A DNA stretch of 64,000 bases from Micromonospora costi (GTDB lineage: Bacteria; Actinomycetota; Actinomycetes; Mycobacteriales; Micromonosporaceae), in the NCBI RefSeq assembly GCF_003626655.1, contig NZ_RBAN01000001.1, forward strand, positions 2,294,001 to 2,358,000, written 5' to 3'. The first letter of the stretch is position 1. Each line of letters starts with the position of its first letter. A program made the position numbers and the translations under genes. Shown here in pieces: positions 15,938 to 24,477 of the stretch. The notes under the pieces were generated by a model. The model made no database searches, was not told the DNA's origin, and saw only the letters and a list, made by a program, of their open reading frames with translations.

Positions 15938-16327
15938 GTGACCACGCTGGATCGCCTGTCGGCGGAGAAGTACCTGCTCCTCACGACCTTCCGCAGGGAC
16001 GGTCGCGCGGTGCCGACCCCCGTCTGGGCGGTGCGGGACGGCGACGGGCTGGCGGTGTGGACGGCGGCGGACTCGGGGAAGGTGAAGCGGATCCGGAACA
16101 ACGGCGAGGTGACCGTCGCGCCCTGCGACGTGCGGGGTCGACCGCACGGCGCCCCGGTGCCGGCCCACGCGGCGCTGTACGACCTGGCCGGCAGCCGCCG
16201 GATCCGGGGGTTGATCAAACACAAGTACCGGGTGTTCGGCCGGCTCACGCTGCTCGGCAGCCGGCTGCGCCGGGGCGAGGGCGGCACGGTCGGCATCCGG
16301 ATCACGTTGACGGAGGGCCGGACATGA
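15938..16327 (+). CDS. PPOX-class (F420-dependent) oxidoreductase
   Basis: 129-residue split-barrel flavin/deazaflavin-binding protein. The N-terminal signature SAEKYLLLTTFRRDGRAVPTPVW is followed by VWTAADSGKVKRIRNNGEVTVAPCD and a basic end (HKYRVFGRLTLLG). This sub-family usually uses coenzyme F420 in actinobacteria; the substrate is unknown. The GTG at 15938 matches the family start (TTLDRL). The 12-base GGCGG-rich stretch before it offers only a weak ribosome site. Confidence 0.88.
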   Translation: MTTLDRLSAEKYLLLTTFRRDGRAVPTPVWAVRDGDGLAVWTAADSGKVKRIRNNGEVTVAPCDVRGRPHGAPVPAHAALYDLAGSRRIRGLIKHKYRVFGRLTLLGSRLRRGEGGTVGIRITLTEGRT

Positions 16328-16382
16328 AAAAGGACGGCGGACCGAAGCCCACCGCCCTGATTCCTGAATACGTGGTGCCGGC

Positions 16383-16592
16383 TCAGTCCCCCTGGCGCTG
16401 CTGGGGGATCTGCCCCTGCAGCAGGGCCCTGACCTCCGACTCGCGGTACCGGCGGTGACCGCCGAGGGTGCGGATGGCGGACAGCTTGCCCGCCTTGGCC
16501 CACCGGGTCACCGTCTTCGGGTCGACACGGAACATCGACGCCACCTCGGCCGGTGTGAGTAGCGGCTCTGGTTCGTGCGTTCGCGATGCCAT
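16383..16592 (-). CDS. bldC: BldC-type developmental regulator (MerR-like DNA-binding protein)
   Basis: 69-residue protein that is little more than a winged-helix MerR DNA-binding domain: EPLLTPAEVASMFRVDPKTV, TRWAKAGKLSAIRTLGGHRR, YRESEVRALLQGQIPQQR. Length and sequence agree with Streptomyces BldC, which binds head-to-tail on direct repeats and controls entry into sporulation. ATG 16592 is preceded by GGAGGAG. The following genes (hypothetical, vdh, DUF3073, purM, purF) reproduce the order around bldC in Streptomyces, which supports orthology. Confidence 0.95.
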   Translation of the reverse strand: MASRTHEPEPLLTPAEVASMFRVDPKTVTRWAKAGKLSAIRTLGGHRRYRESEVRALLQGQIPQQRQGD

Positions 16593-16842
16593 CGGTCACT
16601 CCTCCACATGTATAGACATCGGCCGGGGTCCCGCCGGCCGACGCGTCTCCCATGGTCCGGCTAGTCCCCGATGTCCGACATGGGCCGAACGGCCGAACGT
16701 CCCTAGACGGACGGATGAACCATGCCCGATTTATGCGACTTTTACACGGCAGAAAGTACCTTATTCGGACTCATGATCACGGTTCGTGAAGCGTCGACTA
16801 CGAGCGACCCTCACCTTGGGAGCGCTCGCTGAACCAAATGTC

Positions 16843-17682
16843 CTAGTTGCAGCGTTCCAGCAACTGCACGGCCCGCCAGCGCGCCACGAGCTTGTCGTAC
16901 GCGGCCGACGCCTCCTCGGCCTCGCCCTTGGACAGGCCGGCCAGACCCGTCGCGACCAGCTCGGGCGAGTCGTCCGCGGCGAGCGTCTCGTCAGGCAGCA
17001 ACTCGACCAGGCCGCCGTAGTCCAGTTCCACGACCGAACGCGGGTGGAACTCCTCCAGCCAGCGGGCGGCCTCCTCGACCGCCTCGGTGATCGGGGCCTC
17101 GCCGACGGACTTGCGCAGCACCGACAGCGCCCGCGAGGAGCGGCGCCGGGCCTTCGAGATCTCCGTCCGGTAGCGCAGCGACCGGCGGCCCGGCCGGGTC
17201 ACCAGGTCCCGCTCCTCCGGATCGAAGAGCACGAACCAGCGCAGCGGGACACCCCACGTGGCGATCTGCTCGTGCACCCGGGGCACGCCGTGCTCCAGGA
17301 CCCGGGCGCCGCTGCGCCAGTCGTCCACCACCGCCTTGGCCTGGCCGGCGAGCACCGGCGGCACGAACGCGTCGGCGAGCACCGAGGGCACGCCGTCCCG
17401 GGCGCTCAGGGCCGCCTCGGCGACCCGGATCCGCAGGTTCCACGGGCACACCAGCAGCGTGTCGTCCGTCTCCAGGACGTACGCCTCCTCGGGCAGGTCC
17501 GGCAGGCGCGTCCAGCCGGCGCCGAGCGCCTCGATCACCGCCGTCCGCTGCCGGCCGGGCCCCTCCACCGGGGCGACGGCCCGCCCCTCGGACACGTAGC
17601 GCCGCCAGTACGACTGGCGGTCCCGGTCGAAGGCGGTCAGCGGCTCGTACACGCGCAGGTATGAAGCGAAGAGCGACGGCAC
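16843..17682 (-). CDS. Conserved actinobacterial hypothetical protein between bldC and vdh
   Basis: 279 residues, soluble, starting PSLFASYLRVYEPLTAFDRD. Regions resembling conserved blocks are AYVLETDDTLLVCPWNLRIR, TWGVPLRWFVLFDPEER and EISKARRRSSRALSVLRKSV. A C-terminal helical part contains LVATGLAGLSKGEAEEASAA. Function unknown; its position matches a conserved gene of the bldC-vdh neighbourhood in Streptomyces, from memory. It is divergent from vdh with about 170 bases between, and ends 250 bases from bldC. Confidence 0.85.
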   Translation of the reverse strand: MPSLFASYLRVYEPLTAFDRDRQSYWRRYVSEGRAVAPVEGPGRQRTAVIEALGAGWTRLPDLPEEAYVLETDDTLLVCPWNLRIRVAEAALSARDGVPSVLADAFVPPVLAGQAKAVVDDWRSGARVLEHGVPRVHEQIATWGVPLRWFVLFDPEERDLVTRPGRRSLRYRTEISKARRRSSRALSVLRKSVGEAPITEAVEEAARWLEEFHPRSVVELDYGGLVELLPDETLAADDSPELVATGLAGLSKGEAEEASAAYDKLVARWRAVQLLERCN

Positions 17683-17854
17683 GGCGCGATCCTCCCACGA
17701 ACGACGCCCGGTCGCCGCCAGCGCCCGCCAGCACGCGTGCCGTGGTCGCCGGCCCCGCGGCGGCCGATATTAGGCTCAACGTCACCGGCAGCATCCCCGC
17801 CGGCGTCCATCAGGTCCGCGTCCCACAAGGACACACCGACACCAGGAGCCAGTC

Positions 17855-18937
17855 ATGGGCGTATTCGCCAGCACCGACGACCCGGGATCCACCGGCCACG
17901 AACAGGTCGTCTTCTGCCAGGACAAGCAGAGCGGCCTCAAGGCGATCATCGGGATCTACTCCACCGCGCTGGGGCCGGCGCTCGGCGGGACCCGCTTCTA
18001 CCCGTACGACAGCGAGGAGGCGGCCCTCGCCGACGTGCTCGACCTGTCCCGGGGGATGGCGTACAAGAACGCGCTCGCCGGGCTGGACCTGGGCGGCGGC
18101 AAAGCGGTCATCTGGGGTGACCCGGAGCAGATCAAGACCGAGGCGCTGCTGCGGGCGTACGGCCGCTTCGTCGAGTCGCTGGCCGGCCGCTACTACACCG
18201 CCTGCGACGTCGGCACCTACGTGCCGGACATGGACGTGATCGCCCGCGAGACCCGCTACGTGACGGGCCGCAGCGTGGAGCACGGCGGCGCCGGGGACTC
18301 CTCGATCCTCACCGCCTGGGGCGTGTTCCAGGGCATGCGGGCCGCCGCCGAGCACGTCTGGGGCGTCCCGACGCTGCACGGCCGGCGGGTCGGCGTGGCC
18401 GGGCTCGGCAAGGTCGGCAAGTACCTGGTGGGCCACCTGCTCGACGACGGCGCGGAGGTCGTGGCCACCGACGTCAACCCGCGGGCGCTGGAGTGGGCGC
18501 GCACCACCCACCCGCAGGTCACCCTGGTCGACGACGCCGCGCTGCTGGTCGCCTCGGACATCGACGTGTACGCCCCCTGCGCCCTCGGCGGCGCGCTGAA
18601 CGACGACACCGTGCCCGCGCTGCAGGCGAAGGTGGTGGCCGGCGCCGCCAACAACCAGCTGGCCCACCCCGGCATCGAGAAGCTGCTCGCCGACCGCGGC
18701 ATCCTCTACGCCCCGGACTACGTGGTGAACGCCGGCGGTGTGATCCAGGTCGCCGACGAGATCGAGGGCTTCAACTTCGAGCGCGCCAAGCTGCGCGCCA
18801 CCCGGATCTACGACACCACCCGGGAGATCCTCCAGCTCGCCGACGCCGAGGGCGTCCCGCCCGCGGTGGCGGCGGACCGGCTGGCCGAGCGCCGGATGGC
18901 CGACGTCGGCCGCCTGCGCACCATCCACCTGCGCTGA
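17855..18937 (+). CDS. vdh: Glu/Leu/Phe/Val dehydrogenase (valine dehydrogenase type)
   Basis: 360-residue NAD-dependent amino-acid dehydrogenase, deaminating branched-chain amino acids to 2-oxo acids. The N-terminal catalytic domain shows [11 protein letters not shown] and the lysines in [20 protein letters not shown]. The NAD domain has the [21 protein letters not shown]ossmann motif at about 180, and [11 protein letters not shown] and AGAANNQL later. Length and motifs match leucine/valine dehydrogenases. In actinomycetes this enzyme feeds branched acyl-CoA for lipids and secondary metabolites. Context (bldC block) supports the valine dehydrogenase name. Confidence 0.9.
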   Translation: MGVFASTDDPGSTGHEQVVFCQDKQSGLKAIIGIYSTALGPALGGTRFYPYDSEEAALADVLDLSRGMAYKNALAGLDLGGGKAVIWGDPEQIKTEALLRAYGRFVESLAGRYYTACDVGTYVPDMDVIARETRYVTGRSVEHGGAGDSSILTAWGVFQGMRAAAEHVWGVPTLHGRRVGVAGLGKVGKYLVGHLLDDGAEVVATDVNPRALEWARTTHPQVTLVDDAALLVASDIDVYAPCALGGALNDDTVPALQAKVVAGAANNQLAHPGIEKLLADRGILYAPDYVVNAGGVIQVADEIEGFNFERAKLRATRIYDTTREILQLADAEGVPPAVAADRLAERRMADVGRLRTIHLR

Positions 18938-18945
18938 TCCCCCAA

Positions 18946-18978
18946 CCCGGGAGCGGACCCCACGGATCCGCTCCCGGG
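18946..18978 (+). terminator. vdh terminator-like hairpin
   Basis: CCCGGGAGCGGA (18946-18957) pairs exactly with TCCGCTCCCGGG (18967-18978) 9 bases past the vdh stop. There is no T tract, as is common in high-GC genomes. Confidence 0.6.
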
Positions 18979-19242
18979 GCCACCCGTGGCGGCGGCGGGC
19001 CGTTAAGCTGGGCGTGGGGTCAGTTCGTGCCGTTTCGTCCGGTGTCATGGGCGGTCACGGTTCCGCTCCTTACCGGGTACACTGGGTGACGGCCGGACCA
19101 TCGCGACGCGCGGTGGCGGCTGACGGTAACCCGAGGTGCCGAACGGTGGCATCCCCATGTACCGTAAGAGCCACGAGAGATGCCTGACGTCATCGGGGCC
19201 CGCCTTCGGGCTGCCCCGCATTCTGTGCGAGGGGGTCGAGCC
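18979..19242. other. Leader region of the DUF3073 gene
   Basis: 264 bases after the vdh hairpin and before the DUF3073 start. I see no gene and no clear promoter match. The ribosome site GAGGGGG lies just before ATG 19243. Confidence 0.4.
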
Positions 19243-19458
19243 ATGGGGCGCGGCCGTGCTAAGGCCAAGCAGACAAAGGTGGCCCGGGAGTTGAAGTACC
19301 ACTCCCCGAACACCGACCTCGCCGCCTTGCAGCGAGAACTCGGCGGAGGCGGCAAGTCGAGCCACGACTTCGACGACGACTACAAAGAGTATGTCGACGA
19401 CGATGACGAGGACCACGCGGACGACGACCCGGACACCTGGGTCCGTCCCACCCGCTGA
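19243..19458 (+). CDS. DUF3073 family protein
   Basis: 71-residue actinobacterial protein with the family start MGRGRAKAKQTKVARELKYH, a middle containing DLAALQRELG, and a very acidic tail (runs of Asp and Glu, residues 42-65). A basic head and acidic tail suggest nucleic-acid or ribosome association, but no function is established. It sits between vdh and purM as in Streptomyces. Confidence 0.92.
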   Translation: MGRGRAKAKQTKVARELKYHSPNTDLAALQRELGGGGKSSHDFDDDYKEYVDDDDEDHADDDPDTWVRPTR

Positions 19459-19471
19459 CCCCGGTCACATC

Positions 19472-19500
19472 TGAGCACGCGGGTGAGCCCCGCGTGCTCA
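19472..19500 (+). terminator. Hairpin after the DUF3073 gene
   Basis: TGAGCACGCGG (19472-19482) pairs with CCGCGTGCTCA (19490-19500) 14 bases after the stop, in a convergent intergenic space. There is no T run. Confidence 0.6.
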
Positions 19501-19537
19501 CGCATGTGGCCGCCGAAAGCGGCCTGCCGATTGATGG

Positions 19538-19578
19538 TCAGGGGCCCTGCCAGGCGCCACGCGCCGGAGGGCCCCTGA
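19538..19578. terminator. Hairpin between convergent DUF3073 and precursor-peptide genes
   Basis: TCAGGGGCCC (19538-19547) pairs with GGGCCCCTGA (19569-19578) around a loop that itself contains an inverted GGCGCCACGCGCC. It lies 16 bases past the precursor stop on the minus strand. Confidence 0.5.
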
Positions 19579-19594
19579 TCCGGATGCCGCAGGG

Positions 19595-19831
19595 TCAGCG
19601 CGGCCGATTGTTCCAGTTGTAGAACGTCGGGATGTTCTCGAAGTGGTTCCAGGCGCAGACCGCGCCGTCGCCACTCCCGCCCGCCACCTCCGCCCGGAGC
19701 CGTCGCGCGGCCTCGGCCTCGCGCAACAGTGCGACGAGCCCCGGGGCGGCGTCCCGCACCCTCTCGGCGATCACGGTCGGGCCCGCGATCTCCGCGCGCT
19801 CAGGCTGCCGGTGACTGGTGGTCTCGGGCAT
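19595..19831 (-). CDS. amcA: Precursor peptide of a cyclophane-type RiPP (AmcA-like)
   Basis: 78-residue peptide with a helical, acidic/basic leader (about 1-52, containing VALLREAEAARRLRAEVAGG) and an aromatic/Asn-rich C-terminus: VCAWNHFENIPTFYNW then NNRPR. The end carries several Trp/Phe/Tyr-X-Asn triplets (WNH, FEN, FYN, YNW, WNN) of the kind crosslinked side chain to side chain by radical SAM enzymes into three-residue cyclophanes (triceptides). ATG 19831 lies inside the 3' end of the adjacent radical SAM/SPASM gene (32-base overlap), which fixes the pair as one operon. The AmcA name rests on memory of the multiple-cyclophane precursor family; no product is proven. Confidence 0.75.
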   Translation of the reverse strand: MPETTSHRQPERAEIAGPTVIAERVRDAAPGLVALLREAEAARRLRAEVAGGSGDGAVCAWNHFENIPTFYNWNNRPR

Positions 19832-20933
19832 GCTCCAACACTCCCTCCAATAGGCGGATCTTGCTGTTGCGGCAGTGCTCGGTCTCCGTACCGTCGAAAC
19901 GCCCCAGCTCGAAGTAGCGGTTGGCGGCGTGGCCGCCACCACAGAAGCCGAAGTACGGGCACCGGGAACGGCACGCCTCGACCCCGTCGAGGTACTCGCC
20001 CACCCACGGTGTGCCGGCCGCGCCGGCCAGGATCTCCGCGAGCGGGCTCTCCAGCACGTTGCCGCTGCTGAAGTCGCCGTACCTCGGGTCGGTGAAGCCG
20101 GCCAGCTCCGGGGACAGCACGGTGACCGAGCCGTCGTGCCCGATCGTGGGGATCGGGTCGAGCTGCCGGGGCAGCACGTCGTCCGCCACGCCGTCCAGGA
20201 CCGCCGCGGCGTACCGCAACGACCACTCGACCTCCCGCAGGTGGATCCGGGGGTCGCGGCGCCACGCCGCCACCAGCTCCGCCCAGAACGCGGTCACGTC
20301 GGCCGGGGGGTGTGCGTTGTCGCGCGTGTTGACGCCCTCGGTCTCCTCGATGTTGACGCCGAGCACGTCGCAGCCCAGGTCGAGGAAGTAGTCGTACAGC
20401 TCGGTGGCGAGCCCGGGCGCGGGCCGGGAGACGACGGCGAGCGCCGAGAACGGCAGCCCTCGCCGGCGCAGCGCCGCCACCCCGCGCACGATCCGGTCGT
20501 ACGCCGGGCGCCCGCCCCTCGTCACCCGGTCGCCGTTGCGCTCCCGCGGCCCGTCCACACTCACGCTCACGCGCATCCGGTGCTCGGCGAAGAAGTCGCA
20601 CCACGCGTCGTCGATGAGCGTGGCGTTGGTCTGCACGTGGTGCTCCACCTCGGGCCCGAACGGCGCCAGCAGGGCGGCCAGGTGGTCCCGGCCGGCCGCG
20701 AGGGGCTCACCGCCGTGCCACACCACCGAGAACCGGCCGGCCGCCGCCCACACGTTCGCCGAGGCGGCCACCGCCTCGGCGACCGGCACCGGCATCCGCC
20801 GGTCGGCCGCCCGCAGCGGCAGGTAGCAGTACGCGCAGTCGAGGTTGCAGAGGGTGGTGGGCTGCATCACGACGTACGACGGAACGGTGGCCACGCCACG
20901 CATCCCGTTGAACGACTGTCCCCGAGCAGCCAT
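19800..20933 (-). CDS. amcB: Radical SAM/SPASM peptide maturase (AmcB-like)
   Basis: 377-residue enzyme predicted to crosslink the neighbouring precursor peptide. The radical SAM cluster motif is CNLDCAYCY (CxxxCxxC, about residues 28-35), followed by the GGEP-type motif in VVWHGGEPL and by VQTNATLI. The C-terminal SPASM domain carries further cysteines (CRSRCPYFGFCGGGHAANRY then EHCRNSK) for auxiliary Fe-S clusters. The overall layout matches the cyclophane-forming XyeB/GrrM/FxsB-like maturases. It starts with ATG 20933 after AAGGGAGG. It and its substrate are inserted between DUF3073 and purM, which are otherwise neighbours in Streptomyces. No transporter or protease is adjacent, so export may use general functions. 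Confidence 0.85.
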   Translation of the reverse strand: MAARGQSFNGMRGVATVPSYVVMQPTTLCNLDCAYCYLPLRAADRRMPVPVAEAVAASANVWAAAGRFSVVWHGGEPLAAGRDHLAALLAPFGPEVEHHVQTNATLIDDAWCDFFAEHRMRVSVSVDGPRERNGDRVTRGGRPAYDRIVRGVAALRRRGLPFSALAVVSRPAPGLATELYDYFLDLGCDVLGVNIEETEGVNTRDNAHPPADVTAFWAELVAAWRRDPRIHLREVEWSLRYAAAVLDGVADDVLPRQLDPIPTIGHDGSVTVLSPELAGFTDPRYGDFSSGNVLESPLAEILAGAAGTPWVGEYLDGVEACRSRCPYFGFCGGGHAANRYFELGRFDGTETEHCRNSKIRLLEGVLEHARDHQSPAA

Positions 20934-21033
20934 TGCCCTCCCTTGCCGCGCCTGAGGGTGCCCTTCAGGCTAGGCGGCATTGGCTACTCGGGTGAACCCC
21001 CGATCAGGTGCTCGTATGATCAGCAGAGCGTGA

Positions 21034-22188
21034 TCAGCCGCGCGTGTGCTGGCCGATCATCTGAACGTTCCCGGAGCCCTCGATGATCTCGCCGGCCTGC
21101 CACGCCTCGACGCCCCGGCCGGTGAGCGTGGCCAGCGCGCGGTCCGCGTCCTCCGGGGAGACGATGGCGAACATGCCGACGCCCATGTTGAACGTCGCCT
21201 CCATCTCCGGGTCCTCGATCCGGCCCTTGGACTGGATGAGGTCGAAGACCGGCTGCGGACGCCAGGTGGAGCGGTTGACCACGGCGTCGACGTGCTCGGG
21301 CAGGATCCGCACCAGGTTGCCGGGGATGCCGCCGCCCGTCACGTGGGCCAGCGCCCGCACCTCGGCCTCGGCGATCAGCTTGAGGCAGTCCTGCGCGTAG
21401 ATCTTCGTGGGGGTGAGCAGTTCCTCGCCCAGGGTGCGCTGCCGGCCGAAGTCGTCGATCACCACGTCGAGCCGCATCCGACCCGCGCCGAGCAGCACGT
21501 GCCGCACCAGCGAGTAGCCGTTGGAGTGCAGACCCGAGGAGCGCATGGCGATCACCACGTCGCCCACCTCGACCCGCTCGGGGCTGAGGATCTCGCTCTC
21601 CTCGACCACGCCGACGCCGGTGGCCGAGATGTCGTACTCGTCGGGGCGCAGCACGCCCGGGTGCTCGGCCGTCTCACCGCCGAGCAGCGCGCAGCCCGCG
21701 TACCGGCAGCCGTCCGCGATACCGGCGCCGATCTCGGCCACCTTGTCCGGCACGACCTCGCCGGTCGCGATGTAGTCGAGCAGGAACAGCGGCTCCGCGC
21801 CGCAGGCGACCAGGTCGTCGACGACCATCGCCACCAGGTCGATGCCGACCGTGTCGTGGATGTCCATCTGCTGGGCGATCACCAGCTTCGTGCCGACGCC
21901 GTCGGTCGAGGACGCGAGGATCGGGTTCTTGTACTTCTGCGTGTCGAGCCGGAAGAGGCCGGCGAAGCCGCCCAGGTCGCCGAGCACCTCCGGACGCCGG
22001 GTCTGCCGCACCTTCGACTTGAGCAGCTCGACCGCGCGGTCGCCCGCCTCGATGGACACACCCGCGTCGGCGTACGAGACCGAGCGTTTGCGCGCCTGGC
22101 GGCTGGTGCCGGCCGTCCAGGGCTGGCGGTCGCCGCCGGCTCCGGTCGGGCTGGTTCCTGCGCCGCTGCGCTCGGACACGTGCGTCAC
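21034..22188 (-). CDS. purM: Phosphoribosylformylglycinamidine cyclo-ligase (AIR synthetase)
   Basis: Fifth step of purine synthesis: ATP-dependent ring closure of FGAM to AIR. 384 residues from GTG 22188 (GGGGAG upstream). Signatures are SYADAGVSIEAGD, ASSTDGVGTKLVIA, VAMVVDDLVACGAEPLFLLDY, ALLGGETAEHPG and the glycine-rich THVTGGGIPGNL-like block (HVTGGGIPGN). The N-terminal 35 residues (Ser/Gly/Arg-rich) extend beyond the usual start. It is transcribed just downstream of purF with 62 bases between, forming a purF-purM operon. Confidence 0.96.
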   Translation of the reverse strand: MTHVSERSGAGTSPTGAGGDRQPWTAGTSRQARKRSVSYADAGVSIEAGDRAVELLKSKVRQTRRPEVLGDLGGFAGLFRLDTQKYKNPILASSTDGVGTKLVIAQQMDIHDTVGIDLVAMVVDDLVACGAEPLFLLDYIATGEVVPDKVAEIGAGIADGCRYAGCALLGGETAEHPGVLRPDEYDISATGVGVVEESEILSPERVEVGDVVIAMRSSGLHSNGYSLVRHVLLGAGRMRLDVVIDDFGRQRTLGEELLTPTKIYAQDCLKLIAEAEVRALAHVTGGGIPGNLVRILPEHVDAVVNRSTWRPQPVFDLIQSKGRIEDPEMEATFNMGVGMFAIVSPEDADRALATLTGRGVEAWQAGEIIEGSGNVQMIGQHTRG

Positions 22189-22250
22189 GGTTCTCCCCTT
22201 TGTGGTTCTCGGGTGCGGCGCCGGAGGTGACCGGGCCGGCCCGGGCGGTG

Positions 22251-23792
22251 CTACGGGCGGTGGACGGTCGCGCCGCCCGGAGTGGCGACGAGAGGGAGGT
22301 TGCTGCGCTCCGGGGCGTCCGGGGCGCTGGTGGCGACCCGCCGGCCCACCCCCTCGAGCACGTGCTTGCCGATCAGGTTGCCCTCCGGCAGCTCGATGGG
22401 GTACTCCCCATCGAAACACGCGCGGCAGAGCCGGGTCTTCGGCTGCTCGGTCGCGGCGATCAGGCCGGACAGTGAGACGTAGCCCAGCGTGTCGGCGCCG
22501 ATCGAGCGCCGGACGCCCTCGTTGTCGAGCCCGTTGGCGAGCAGTTCCGCCCGGGTGGCGAAGTCGATGCCGTAGAAGCACGGCCACTTGACCGGCGGCG
22601 ACGAGATCCGGACGTGCACCTCGAGGGCGCCCGCCTCACGCAGCATCCGCACGATGGCCCGCTGCGTGTTGCCGCGCACGATCGAGTCGTCGACCACGAC
22701 GATCCGCTTGCCGCGCACGTTCTCCCGCAGCGGGTTGAGCTTGAGTCGGATACCGAGCTGGCGCAGGGTCTGCGACGGCTGGATGAAGGTGCGCCCGACG
22801 TACGGGTTCTTCATGAGGCCGGCGCCGTAGGTGATGCCGGACTCCTCGGCGTAGCCGATCGCGGCCGGGGTGCCGGACTCCGGCACCGGGATGACCAGGT
22901 CGGCCTCGACCGGGTGCTCCTTGGCGAGCTGGCGACCGATCTGCACCCGGGCGGCGTGCACGTTCCGGCCGGCGATCGTGGCGTCCGGGCGGGCCACGTA
23001 GACGTACTCGAACAGGCAGCCCTTCGGCTCCGGCACGGCGAACCGCGTGGAGCGCAGGCCGTCCTCGTCGATCGCGATGAGCTCACCCGGCTCGACCTCG
23101 CGGACCACGCTGGCGCCCACGATGTCGAGCGCCGCGGTCTCGCTGGCCACCACCCAGCCACGCTCCAGCCGGCCGAGCACCAGCGGGCGTACGCCGTGCG
23201 CGTCCCGGGCCGCGTAGAGCGTCGACTCGTCCATGAAGACGAAGCTGAACGCGCCGCGCAGCCGCGGCAGCACCTCCAGCGCGGCCGCCTCCACGGAGAG
23301 ATCCGGCCGGCTGGCCAGCAGCATCGTCACCAGGGACGTGTCGTTGGTCGAACCGTCGGCCGAGAGGCCCCGCTCGGCGACCTCGCGCTGAAGCTCGGCC
23401 GTGTTGACCAGGTTGCCGTTGTGGGCGAGCGCGATGGTCGTGCCGGCGCTGGTCGACCGGAGGGTCGGCTGGGCGTTCTCCCAGGTCGAGCCGCCGGTCG
23501 TGGAGTAGCGGGCGTGCCCGATCGCCACGTGCCCGCGCAGGCTCGCCAGGGTCGGCTCGTCGAACACCTGGGCGACGAGGCCCAGGTCCTTGTAGACCAC
23601 CACGCCCGAGCCGTCGCTCACCGCGATGCCGGCCGCCTCCTGGCCCCGGTGCTGGAGTGCGTAGAGACCGAAGTAGGTCAGATTGGCGACCTCCTCCCCC
23701 GGGGCCCAGACTCCGAAGACGCCACACGCGTCCTGGGGGCCGGGTCGTTGGGGGTCAAGGTCGTGGCTCAGCCGGCCGTCGCCTCGGGGCAC
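22251..23792 (-). CDS. purF: Amidophosphoribosyltransferase
   Basis: First committed step of purine synthesis (PRPP + Gln to phosphoribosylamine). GTG 23792 with GGAG 7 bases upstream gives 513 residues. The N-terminal stretch before QDACGVFGV is a propeptide that must be cleaved to expose the cysteine nucleophile. The glutaminase part has GHARYSTTGGS and LAHNGNL; the PRPP loop is IVVVDDSIVRGNT. Cysteines in EPKGCLFEY, WPCFYG and LCRACF correspond to the four ligands of the [4Fe-4S] cluster of the Bacillus-type enzyme. It is the first gene of the purF-purM pair. Confidence 0.97.
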   Translation of the reverse strand: MPRGDGRLSHDLDPQRPGPQDACGVFGVWAPGEEVANLTYFGLYALQHRGQEAAGIAVSDGSGVVVYKDLGLVAQVFDEPTLASLRGHVAIGHARYSTTGGSTWENAQPTLRSTSAGTTIALAHNGNLVNTAELQREVAERGLSADGSTNDTSLVTMLLASRPDLSVEAAALEVLPRLRGAFSFVFMDESTLYAARDAHGVRPLVLGRLERGWVVASETAALDIVGASVVREVEPGELIAIDEDGLRSTRFAVPEPKGCLFEYVYVARPDATIAGRNVHAARVQIGRQLAKEHPVEADLVIPVPESGTPAAIGYAEESGITYGAGLMKNPYVGRTFIQPSQTLRQLGIRLKLNPLRENVRGKRIVVVDDSIVRGNTQRAIVRMLREAGALEVHVRISSPPVKWPCFYGIDFATRAELLANGLDNEGVRRSIGADTLGYVSLSGLIAATEQPKTRLCRACFDGEYPIELPEGNLIGKHVLEGVGRRVATSAPDAPERSNLPLVATPGGATVHRP

Positions 23793-23883
23793 CTGCCTGC
23801 TCCAATGCTGGGTCTGGACTGGCCGGGCGAACCACGGGGTCGGGATTCGCGCTCCTCGGCCGGGACCACTGTTGTCGCCTGAC

Positions 23884-23905
23884 AGTGTACGCGAATCGCC
23901 GTCAA
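23884..23905 (-). promoter_or_regulatory. Possible purF promoter elements
   Basis: On the minus strand TTGACG (23905-23900) is followed by TACACT (23889-23884), but the 10-base gap is too short for a normal pair. TACACT alone, in the context GCGTACACT, is a plausible -10, about 90 bases upstream of the purF start. Confidence 0.25.
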
Positions 23906-23961
23906 TACAGAAAGTCACGATCCGCGTGCAGGTAGTCACCGGGGTGGGTTCGTACCCGCAG

Positions 23962-24315
23962 CTAGAGCGGAAGGTGCTCGGAGAGGTCGGCCCGGATCCC
24001 GCTCACCCGTACGCGACCCTCCGTGACCGCCTGCGCCCAGTCCAGGCGTCCCACGGCCACCGCCAGCCACGTCTGCGGGTCCATCTCCACCACATTCGGC
24101 GGCGTGCCACGGGTGTGTCGGGGACCGGGGATGCACTGGACCGCGCCGTATGGTGGGACACGCACCTCCACCGATCGGCCGGGGGCGCGCTCCGCGAGGA
24201 CGGCCAACAGCGTCCGGACCGCCTCCCGGAGGACCGGCCGATCGGGCGTACGCCCCTCGTCGAGCGCCGACAACGCGGCCGCGACAGCGGCGGACTTTAC
24301 GTGCGGAGAGGACAC
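23962..24315 (-). CDS. Sterol carrier family protein (conserved next to purF)
   Basis: 117-residue protein with [20 protein letters not shown], the strongly conserved [20 protein letters not shown] then RGTPPNVVE, and [19 protein letters not shown]. The fold is that of SCP2-like lipid-binding proteins, annotated as a sterol carrier family in actinobacteria, where it is usually adjacent to purF. No sterol role is shown. The start GTG 24315 is a best estimate; it lacks a clear ribosome site. Confidence 0.85.
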   Translation of the reverse strand: MSSPHVKSAAVAAALSALDEGRTPDRPVLREAVRTLLAVLAERAPGRSVEVRVPPYGAVQCIPGPRHTRGTPPNVVEMDPQTWLAVAVGRLDWAQAVTEGRVRVSGIRADLSEHLPL

Positions 24316-24477
24316 GACGGGACGATACGACCCGAGATGCCGGGGTCGGACACCGGCCCTGGGTCGCGCAGGGACAGCCGGACAAGGCATAGTTGCCGAC
24401 GGCGTATTCGAACCGTAATCATCCCCGGCCCGGCGCGAGGAAGCCGGTGAGGGAAGTCAGCCCGGAAGGCGGTGGAC

